A DNA stretch of 64,000 nucleotides, taken from the NCBI RefSeq assembly GCF_032452875.1, contig NC_083868.1, positions 32,034,537-32,098,536 of the forward strand, written 5' to 3'. The stretch comes from Bos javanicus. Lineage: Eukaryota; Chordata; Mammalia; Artiodactyla; Bovidae. This document shows, piece by piece, positions 10,500 to 19,839 of the stretch (within the stretch, counting starts at the first letter, position 1; every line of letters begins with the position of its first letter). Position numbers and translations under genes: made by a program. Below the pieces are notes generated by a model. The model did no database searches, was not told where the DNA came from, and worked only from the letters and a program-made list of their open reading frames with translations.

Positions 10500-13337
10500 C
10501 ACTAAGTCCTGGAGTTTACTCAAACTCATGCCCATTGAGTCAATGATGTCATACATCCATCTCATCCTCTGTCATCCTCTTTTCCTCCTGCCTTCAATCA
10601 TTCCAAGATCAGACTTCTCAAATGAGTCAGCTTTTCATATCAGGTGGCCAAAATATTGGAGTTTCAGCTTCAAAATCAGTCCTTCCGATGAATAGTCAGG
10701 ACTGATTTCCTTTAGGATGAACAGATTGGATCTTGTTGCAGTCCAAGGGACTCTCAGGAGTCTTCTCAAACATCACAGTTCAAAAGCATCAATTCTTCAG
10801 TTTTCAGCTTTCTTTATACTCCAACTCTCACATCCATACATGACTACTGGGAAAATCATACCCTTGACTAGACAAACCTTTGTTGGTAAAGTAATGTCTC
10901 TGCCTTTTAATATACTGTCTAAGTTGGTTGTAACTTTTCTTCCAAGGAGTAAGCGTCTTTTTATTTCATGGCTGCAGTCAACATCCACAGTGATTTGGAG
11001 CCCCCCAAAATAAAGTATTCCACTGTTTCCCCATCTTTTGCCATGAAGTGATGGGACCTGATGCCACGATCTTTCCTTTCTGAATGTTGAATGTTAAGCC
11101 AAATTTTTCAACCTCCACTTTCACTTTCATCAAGAGTCTCTTTAATTATTCTTCACTTTTTGCCATAAGGGTGGTATCATCTGCATATCTGAGGTTATTG
11201 ATATTTCTCCCAGCAATCTTGATTCCAGCTTGTGCTTCATCCAGGCAAGTGTTTCTCACGATATATTCTGCACACAAGATAATAAGCACAGTGACAATAT
11301 ACAGACTTGATTTACTTCTTTCCTATTTGGAACCATTCTATTGATCCATGTTCTAACTGTCTATCTAACTAACTGACAGTTCTAACTGTCACTTCCTGAT
11401 CTGCATACAGATTTCTCAAGAGGCTGGTCAGGTGGTCTGGTATTCCCATCTCCTGAAGAATTTTTCACAATTTACTGTGATCCACACAGTCAAAGGATTT
11501 GGCATAGTCAATAAAGCAAAAATAAATGTTTTTCTGGAACTCTCTTGCTTTTCTGATGATCCAGTAGATGTTGGCAATTTGATTTCTGGTTCCTCTGCCT
11601 TTTCTAAAACCAGCTTGAACATCTGGAAATTCACAGTTGAGGTATTCTTGAAGCCTGGCTTGGAAAATTTTGAGTGTTACTTTACTAGCGTGTGACATCA
11701 ATACAATTGTGCAGTAGTTTGAACATTCTTTGACATTGCCTTTATTCATTGGAATAAAAACTGATGTTTATGAGCACTGTGGTTACTGCTGAGTATTCCA
11801 AATTTGCTGGCATATTGAGTGCAGCACTTTCACAGCATTCTCTTTTAGGATTTGAAATAGCTCAGCTGGAATTCCATCGCCTCCACTGGCTTTTGTTCAG
11901 AGTGATGCCTCCTAATTCCCACTTGACTTCACATTCCGGGATATCTGGCTCTATGTGAGTGATCACACCATTGTGATTATCTGGGTCATGATGATGTTTT
12001 TTGTATAGTTCTTCTGTGTATTCTTGCCACCTCTTCTTAATGTATTCTGCTTCTTTTAGGTCCATACCATTTCTGTCCTTTACCGAGCCCATTTTGCATG
12101 AAATATTCCCTTGGTATCTCTAAGTTTCTTGAAGAGATCTCTAGGCTTTTCCATTCTATTGTTTTCCTTTATTTCTTTGCATTGATCACTGAGGAAGGCT
12201 TTCTTATCTCTCCTTGCTATTCTTTGGAACTCTGCATTCAAATGGTATTTCTTTCATTTTCTCCTTTGCTTTTTGCTTGTCTTCTTTTCACAGATATTTG
12301 TAAGGCTTCCTCAGACAGCCTTTTTTCTTTTCTTTTTAATTTCTTTTTCTTGGGGATTGTCTTGCTCCCTGTCTCATGTACAATGTCACAAACCTCCATC
12401 CATAGTTCTTCAGGCACTCTGTCTATAAGATCTAGTCCCTTAAATCTATTTCTCACTTGCACTGCATAATCATAAGGGAATTGCTTTAGGTCACACCTGA
12501 ATGGTCTAGTGGTTCTCCCTTCTTTCATCAATTTAAGTCTGAATTTGGCAATAAGGAGTTCATGATCTAAGCCACAGTCAGCTCCAAGTCTTGATTTTGT
12601 TGACTGTATAGAGCTTTTCCATCTTCGGCTGTAAAGAATATAATCAATCTGATTTTTGTGTTGATCATCTGGTGATGTCCATGTGTAGAGTCTTCTCCTG
12701 TGTTGTTGGAAGAGGGTGTTTGCTATGACCAGTGCGTTCTCTTGGCAAAACTCTATTAGCCTTTGCCCTGCTTCATTCTTTACTCTAAGGCAAATTTACC
12801 TGTTATTCCAGGTGTTTCTTGACTTCCTACTTTTGCATTCCAATCCCCTATAATGAAAAGGACATCTCTTTTGGATGTTATTTCTCGAAGGTCTTATAGG
12901 TCTTCATAGAACTGTCCAACTTCACTTCTTTCACATTACTGATGGGGCCATAGACTTGGATTACCATATTATTGAATGGTTTGTCCTGGAAACAAACAGA
13001 GGTCATTATGTCTTTTTTGAGGCTGCATCCAAGTACTGCACTTCAGACTCTTGTTGACCATGATGGCTACTCCATTTCTTCTAAGGGATTCCTATCCACA
13101 GTAGTAGATAAAATGGTCATCTGAGGTAAATTCACCTATTCCAGTCCATTTAAGTTTGCTGATTCCTAAAGTGTTGATGTTCACTCTTGCCATCTCCTGT
13201 TTTACCACTTCCATTTTGCCTTGATTCATGGACCTAACATTCCAGGTTCCTAGGCAATATTTCTCCTTACAGTATTGGACTTTGCTCCCATCACCAGTCA
13301 CACCCACAACTGGGTGTTGGTTTTGGTTTGGCTCCAT
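10500..13337 (-). pseudogene. BovB polyprotein remnant, full span, inactive
   Basis: All BovB ORF segments are present in order on the minus strand. 13337-13092 is the start, MEPNQNQHPVVGV, followed by LGTWNVRSMNQGKM (endonuclease N terminus) and ISKLKWTGIGEF. In the last block lysine replaces the catalytic glutamate (sister copy: SELKW). The frame hits a stop right after FIYYCG, where sister copies read YYCG then E or Q. 12531-12238 is the linker with YAVQVRNRFKGLDLIDRVP, 12092-11862 the YIKKRWQEYTEELYKK segment, and 11749-11465 the RT fingers with VQAGFRKGRGTR and DYAKSFDCVDH. 10988-10797 is the connection region. Frames change repeatedly. Confidence 0.88.
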
Positions 13338-13821
13338 CTCTTTACTCTTTCTGTAGTTATTTCTCCACTGATCTCTAGTAGCATATTGGGCACCTACTGA
13401 CCTGGGGAGTTAATCTTTCAGTGTCCTATCTTTTCTTACTGTTCATGGGGTTCTCAAGGCAAAAATATTGAAGTGGTTTGTCATTCCCTTCACCACTGTA
13501 CCACATTTTGTCAGAACTCTCCACTATGACCTGTCCATCTTGGGTGGTCCTATATGGCATGGCTCTTAGTTTCATTGAGTTAGACAAGGGTGTGGTCCAT
13601 GTGATTAGATTGGTTAGTTTACTGTGATTGTTGTTTTCAGATTGTCTGCCTTCTGATGAAAAAGGATAAGAGGCTTATGGAAGATTCCTGATGGGAGAGA
13701 CTGACTGAGGGAAAAACTTGGTCTTGTTCTGATGGGTGGGGCCACGTTCAGTAAATCTTTAATACAATTTTCTGTTGATGGGTGGAGCTGTATTCCCTCC
13801 CTGCATTTTACCTGGGGCCAA

Positions 13822-14274
13822 ACTTTGCCAACAAAAGTCAGTCTAGTCAAGGCTATAGTTTTTCCAGTGGTCATGTATGTATGTGAGAGTTGGACTGTGA
13901 AGAAAGCTGAGTGCCGAAGAATTGATGCTTTTGAACTGTGGTGTTGGAGAAGACTCTTGAGAGTAATCCGTCTATCATAAAGGAGATAAGTCCTAGGTGT
14001 TCATTGGAAGGACTGATGCTAAAGCTGAAGCTCTAATACTTTGGCCGCCTGATGAGAAGAGTTGACTCATTGGAAAAGACCCTGATGCTGGGAGGGATTG
14101 GGGGAAGGAGAAGGGGATGGCAGAGGATGACATGGCTGGATGGCATCACTGACTCGATGGACGTGAGTTTGAGTAGACTCCAGGAGTTGGTGATGGACAG
14201 GGAGGCCTGGCATGCTGTGATTCTTGGGGTCACAAAGCGTCGGACATGACTGAGTGACTGAACTGAACTGAAAC
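13822..14274 (+). mobile_element. BovB LINE 3' fragment inserted into the longer BovB
   Basis: A 0.45-kb BovB 3' end in opposite orientation to its host element, from the ACTTTGCCAACAAA segment to the ACTGA tail. Host sequence on either side (GGCCAAAC before, AAACTATGG after) rejoins in the BovB 5' region, with AAAC(T) as a short target duplication. Confidence 0.85.
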
Positions 14275-14784
14275 TATGGTGCAGGTAATGAAGATGATGG
14301 TGACCTCCATCAAAGGATCCCATGCATGTACTTCTACAATCTGTGCCCCCAACCCTGGAGCAGGCCACCACTGACCCACATCTCCACTGGAGACTCCCCA
14401 ACACCCACAAGCATGTCTGGGACAGTATCTTGTGAGGTCAATGCTCTTTTTCTTGGGTCCTGGTGCACAAGGTTCTGTTGTACCCTCCAAGAGTCTATTT
14501 CCCAGTCCTGTGTAAGTTCTGGAAGTTCTAAGGTGGGGTTTTATGGTGACCTCCTCCAAGAGGGCTTATGCCATACCCAAGTCTGCTGCACCCAGATCCC
14601 CTGTCCCTGTGGCAGACCACCGCCAATCTGTACCTCCACAAGAGATGCTCAAACACAGTTCCCTAGGTCCTAGTGTGCACAAGGTTTGTTTGAGCCCTCT
14701 GAGTGTCTCTGGTGGGAATGTGGTTTGATTCTAAACACGAATTCCCCCCTCCTACTGTCTTTTGGGGGCTTCTCCTTTGCCCAT

Positions 14785-15000
14785 GGACATGGGGTATCTT
14801 CTCCCAGCTGCTCCAGTGCCTACCATCTTATTGGGTTTTCACTGACCTTGAACGTGGGGTATCTCCACATGGCCAGTCCAGTGAAGTGCAGCCACTGCTC
14901 CTGACCTTGGACATTGGGTATCTCTTAACAGCTGCTCCAGAAAAAGGTAGACACTGCTCCTGACCTTGAACATGGGGTATCTCCTCTTGCTGCTCCAGGG
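14785..15000 (-). repeat. Tandem units of about 60 bp in the BovB 5' region
   Basis: The motif G(G/A)AC(A/G)T(G/T)GGGTATCT recurs at 14785, 14850, 14909 and 14968, at spacings of 65, 59 and 59 bp. Each is accompanied by a GCTGCTCCAG- or CAGTCCAG-like partner. On the element's own strand these repeats precede the ORF by more than 1.4 kb. Confidence 0.85.
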
Positions 15001-17169
15001 CCTCACAGCCTCCACTCGCCAGTCCCCCACCCCCCAACAATTAAAAAATGGCAATAGTAAAATATATATCAATAATTACTTTAAATGTAAATGGATTAAA
15101 TACTCCAAGCAAAAGACACAGACTAGTTGAATGGATACAAAAACAAGACCTGTATATATGCTATCTACAAGAAATCTACTTCAGACCTAAAGACACATAT
15201 AAACTGAAAGTGAGAGGATGGAAAAATATATTCTATGCAAACGGGAAGCAAAAGAAAGATGGAGTAGCATCATATCAGGCAAAATAGACCTTAAAATAAA
15301 GATTATAAGAGATAAGGAAGAACATTACATAATGATCAAGGAATCAATCCAACAGGAAGACATAACAATTTTAAATATCAATGCACCTTAATATATAATA
15401 GGAGTACCTCAATATATAAGACAAACACTAACATACATAAAAGGAGAAATTGACAGTAACACACTGCTAGTAGGAGACTTTAACACCCCACCTACACCAA
15501 TGGACAGATCATCAAAACAGAAAATTAACAAGGAAACACCAGTCTTAAATGATACATTAGATGAGATGGATCTCAATGATATCCTCAGGACATTCCATCC
15601 AATTGCAGAAAAATACATCTTCTCAATTGCACATGGAACATTCTCCAAGATGGACCACATCTTGGGTCACAAATCAAACCTCAGTAAATTTAAGAAAATT
15701 GAAACAATATCAAGCATCTTCTCCAACCACAATGTTATGAGGCTAGATATCAATTACAAGAAGAAAACTGTAAGAAACACAAACACATGGAGATTAAACA
15801 ACACGTTTCTAAATAACCAACAGGTTACTGAAGAAACAGAGAGGGAAATCAAAAAATTTCTAGAAACAAATGACAATGAAAACACAACAACTCAACCTAA
15901 ATTTACACCTAAAACAACTAGAAAAAGAAGAACAAAAAACACCCAAAATTAGTAGAAGAAAAAAAAAATGATAATGATCTGAGCAGAAATAAATGAAAAG
16001 GAAATGAAAGAAACAACAGTAAAGATTAATAAAATTAAAAACTGGTTCTTTGAGAAGATAAACAAAATTGACAAACTTTTAGACAGACTCATCAAGAACA
16101 AAGGAGAGAAGAATCAAATCAACAAAATTAGAAATGAAATAGGAGAGGTTACAACAGACAGTGCAGAAATACAAAGCAGTATAAGAGGCTATTATGAACA
16201 ACTACATGGCAACAAAATGGATAACGTGGAAGAAATGGTCAAATTCTTAGAATACTTCAATCTTCCAAGACTGAACCAGGAAGAAATAGAAATTATGAAC
16301 AACCCAATTACAAGCACTGAAATGAAGCTGTGATGAAAAATTTCCCCAAAAAACAAAAGCCCAGGACCAGTTGGTTTCACAGGAGAATCCTGTCAAACAT
16401 TTAGCAAAGAGCCTATCCTAAAACTCTTTCAAAAAATTTCAAAGAAAAGAACACTTACAAACTCATTCTATGAGGTCACCATCACCCTGATACTAAAACC
16501 TGTCAAAGACAACACAGAAAAAGAAAACCACAGGCCATTATCACTGATGAACATAGATGTAAAATTCCTCAACAAAATTTTAGCAAACAGAATTCAGCAA
16601 CACATCAAAAACCTCATCCACCATGATCAAGTGGGGCTTATTCCAGGAATGCAAGTGTTCTTCAATATATGCAAATCAATCAATGTGATACACCATATTA
16701 ACAAATTGAAAGATAAAAACCATATGATAATTTCAATAGATGCAGAAAAATCCTTTGACAAAATTCTGTACCCATTTATGATTAAAACTCTTCAAAAAAT
16801 GATTGCAGAAGGAACCTACCTCAGCACAGTAAAAATCTTATATGATAAACCTACAGCAAACGTTATTCTCAATGGTTAAAAATTGAAAGCATACCCTCTA
16901 AGATCAGGAACAAGACAAGGGTGATCACTTTCACCACTATTATTCAACATAGTTCTGGAAGTCCTAGCTACAGCAATCAGAGAAGAAAAATAAATAAAAG
17001 GAATCCAGATTGGAAAAGAAGAAGTAAAGCTCTCACTGTTTGCAGATGACATGATACTGTACTTAGAAAACCCTAGTGATAGTATCAGAAAATTACTAGG
17101 GCTAATCATGTGTTTTAGCAAAGCTGCAGGATACAAAATCAATACTCAGAAATCACTTGCATATATATA

Positions 17170-17408
17170 TACTTTGGCCACCTCATGCAAAAAGTTGACT
17201 CATTAGAACAGACCCTGATGCTGGGAGGGACTGGAGGCAGGAGGAGAAGGGGACAAAAGAGGATGAGATGGCTGGATGGCATCACTGACTCAATGCGCGT
17301 GAATTTTAGTGATCTCCGGGAGTTGGTGATGGACAGAGAGACCTGGCGTGCTGTGATTCATGGGGTTGCAAAGAGTTGGACATGACTGAGTGACTAAACT
17401 GAACTGAA

Positions 17409-17411
<3 letters not shown>
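17170..17411 (+). mobile_element. BovB LINE 3' fragment inside L1 ORF2
   Basis: A 0.24-kb, strongly 5'-truncated BovB from TACTTTGGCCACCTC to the ACTGA tail. It interrupts L1 ORF2 just after the SLA codons that follow motif C. The insertion falls in a TA-rich site, so the target duplication cannot be separated from the adjoining TA repeat. Confidence 0.92.
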
Positions 17412-17469
<58 letters not shown>

Positions 17470-17470
17470 T
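17412..17470. repeat. (TA)n microsatellite with short (CA)n end
   Basis: About 24 TA units followed by CA units, directly attached to the BovB tail. It probably grew from the target site or the element tail after insertion. It is a likely length polymorphism. Confidence 0.9.
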
Positions 17471-18707
17471 AACAATGAAAAATCAGAAACAGAAATTAAG
17501 AACTCCATCACATTCACCATTGAAGCAAGAGACTTAAATACCTAGGAATAAACTTATCTAAGGAGACAAAAGAACTGTACCCATAAAATTATAAGAATAA
17601 TGAAAGAAATCAAAGATGACATAAACAGGTAGAGATATTCCATGTTCTTGGGTAGGAAGAATCAATATTGTGAAAATTACTATATTATCAAATGCAATCT
17701 ACAGATTCAATGGGATCCCTATCAAATTACCAGTGGCACTTTTCACAGAACTAGAACAAAAAATTTCACAATTCATGTGGAAACACAACGGACACCGAAC
17801 AGCCAAAGCAATCTTGAAAAAGAAGAATAGAGCTGGAGGAATCAACCTTCCTGACTTCAGATTATACTACAAAGCTACAGTCATCAAGACACTATGGCAC
17901 TGGTACAAAACCAGAAGCATAGAAAATGGAACAAGATGGAAAGCCCAGAGATAATCCCATGAACATATGGGTACCTTATTTTTGACACAGAAGGCAAGAA
18001 TATACAATGGGACAAAGACGGCCTCTTCAATAAATGGTGCTGGGAAAACTGGACAGATACATGTAAAAGAATGAAATTAGAACACTTCCTAACAGCATAC
18101 ACAAAAATAAACTCAAAATGGATTAAAACCTAAATTAAATGCAAGACCAGAAACTATAAAACTCTTAGAGGAAAATATAGGCAGAACACTCGATGGCATA
18201 AATCAAAGCAAGATTCTCTATGACCCACCTCCTAGAGTAGTGGAAATAAAAACAAAAGCAAACAAGTGGGCCTTGATTAAACTTAAAAGCTTTTGCACAG
18301 CAAAGGAAACTAAGCAAGGTGAAAAGACAACCCTCAAAATGGGAGAGAATTTTGAGGGCAAATGAAACAACTGACAAAGGATTAATTTCCAAAATATACA
18401 AGCAGCTCATACAACTCAATATCAGAAAAACAAACAACCCAATCAAAAAGAAGGCAAAAGGCCTAAAGAGACATTTCTCCAAAGAAGACATACAGATGGC
18501 TAACAAATACATGAAAAGATGCTCAACATCGCTCGTTATTAGAGAAATGCAAATCAAAACCACAATGAGAGATCACCTCACACTGGTTAGAATGGCCATC
18601 ATCAAAAGGTCTACAAACAATAAATGCTGGAGAGGGTGCAGAGAGAAGGGAACACTCTTGGGCTGTTGGTGGGAATGTAAATTGATACAGCCACTATGGA
18701 AAACGGT

Positions 18708-18985
18708 TTGCTGCTGCTGCTGCTAAGTCGCTTCAGTCGTGTCCTATTCTGTGCGACCCCATAGATGGCAGCCCACCAGGCTCCCCTCTCCCTGGGATTC
18801 TTCAGGCAAGAACACTGGAGTGGGTTGCCATTTCCTTCTCCAATGCTTGAGAGTGAAAAGTGAAAGTGAAGTCGTTCAGTCCTGCCTGACTCTTAGCCAC
18901 CCCATGGACTGCAGCCTACCAGGCTCCTCTGTCCATGGGATTTTCCAGGCAAGAGTACTGGAGTGGGGTGCCATTGCCTTCTCTG
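18708..18985 (-). mobile_element. Bov-A2 SINE (dimer) inside L1 ORF2
   Basis: Two Bov-A monomers with an (AGC)n tail at the left end, in minus orientation. A perfect 12-bp target-site duplication, ATGGAAAACGGT, lies at 18696-18707 and 18986-18997. The clean duplication and well-kept sequence indicate a comparatively recent insertion. Confidence 0.96.
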
Positions 18986-19831
18986 ATGGAAAACGGTATG
19001 GAGATTCCTTAAAAAACTAGGAGTAAAACCACCATATAACCGAGAAATCCCACTCCTAGGCATATACTCTGAGGAAACCAAATCTGAAAAAGACATATGT
19101 ATCCCATTGTTCATTGCAGCACTATTTACAATAGCTAGAACATGGAAGTAACCTAGATGTCCATTGACAGATGAATGGATAAAGAAGTTGTGGTACATAT
19201 ACACAATGGAATATTACTCAGTCATAAAAAGGAATGCCTTCGAGTCAGTTCTAATGAGGTGGATGAACCTAGAACCTATTATACAGAGTGTAATAAGTCA
19301 GGAAGAAAAATGTAGATATCATATTCTAATGCATACATATGGAATCTAGAAAAATGGTACTAAAAATTATTTACAGGGCATTAGTGGAGAAACAGACATA
19401 GCGAATAGACTTATGGACATGGGAAGAGGGGAGGAGAAGGTGAGACATATGGAAAGAGTAACATGGAAACTTACATTATGTTATGTAAAATAATAGCCAA
19501 TGGGAATTTGCTGTATAGCTTGGGAAACTCAAACTGGGCTTTGTATCAACCTAGAGGGATGGGATGGGGAGGCAGATGAGAGGGAGTTTCAAAAGGCAGG
19601 GGTTATGTATACCTATGGCTGATTTATGTTGAGGTTTTGCAGAAAACAACAAAATTCTGTAAAGCAACTATCCTTCAAAAAAAACAAAACAAATTATAGA
19701 ATTATACATAGAAAATAACTGTCAGAGAATTCAACCTTTACGAGAAGAAAAGAAAACCAGCAAATGTATATGAGAATTGCATCATAAAAGACTATTAGCC
19801 TGGACTCAAAAGAGAAAGTGGGGGCGGTCCC

Positions 19832-19839
19832 AAGATGGC
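19832..19839 (+). promoter_or_regulatory. YY1-type site at the second L1 5' end
   Basis: AAGATGGC close to the inferred start of the second L1, in the same position as in the first one. Functional role is inferred from primate L1. Confidence 0.55.

Larger units (their letters stand above)
10416..15035 (-). mobile_element. Long BovB LINE with extended 5' region, inserted between L1 ORF1 and ORF2
   Basis: On the minus strand the element reads from about 15035 (5') to about 10416 (3'), interrupted at 13822-14274 by a younger BovB. Without that insert it is about 4.2 kb, longer than the 3.2-3.3 kb commonly quoted for BovB, because some 1.7 kb lies upstream of the ORF start at 13337. That upstream part includes four tandem units of about 60 bp at 14785-15000. 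A weak AACAAT-A-rich duplication (10394-10403 and 15036-15046) may mark the target site. L1 ORF1 and ORF2 are separated by this element. Confidence 0.88.
15048..19350 (+). pseudogene. L1 ORF2 remnant: endonuclease, reverse transcriptase and C-terminal domain
   Basis: ORF2p nicks target DNA and reverse-transcribes L1 RNA. 15048-15287 opens with SIITLNVNGLNTP, the conserved endonuclease start. 15500-15952 holds the end of the endonuclease (HGTFSKMDHILGHKSNL, then SNHN where active copies have SDHN). 16004-16333 is the linker and 16547-16879 the RT fingers and palm, with SIDAEKSFDK (motif A). QG-stop-SLSPLLFN at about 16915 shows an in-frame stop in the QGCPLSPLLFN block. FADDMILYL (motif C) is intact at about 17038. 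17670-17954 and 18319-18726 are C-terminal pieces, and 19164-19349 encodes MEYYSVIKRNAFES. A BovB at 17170 and a Bov-A2 at 18708 also break it. Confidence 0.88.
5450..19695 (+). mobile_element. Nearly full-length L1 LINE (bovine type), split by five insertions
   Basis: The element starts at an AAGATGGCGGA box, carries a long 5' UTR (to about 9450), ORF1 (about 9475-10345), ORF2 (about 15048-19350) and a 3' UTR ending in an A-rich tail at 19675-19695. The sequence ATAGAATTA occurs immediately before it (5441-5449) and after it (19696-19704), which I read as the target-site duplication. Later insertions are Bov-A2 at 5597, BovB at 6078, BovB at 10416-15035, BovB at 17170 and Bov-A2 at 18708. 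Removing them leaves about 8.1 kb, close to a complete bovine L1. Both ORFs are broken, so it is not active. Confidence 0.88.

Noticed and set aside
14326..14963. Several proline/cysteine-rich frames on the + strand
   Set aside because: They lie antisense in the 5' region of the long BovB; the tandem units create the open frames.
13822..15035. Twin-primed 5' inversion of a single BovB
   Set aside because: The minus-strand copy has its own complete 3' tail and its sequence resumes after the plus-strand piece, so two insertions explain it better.
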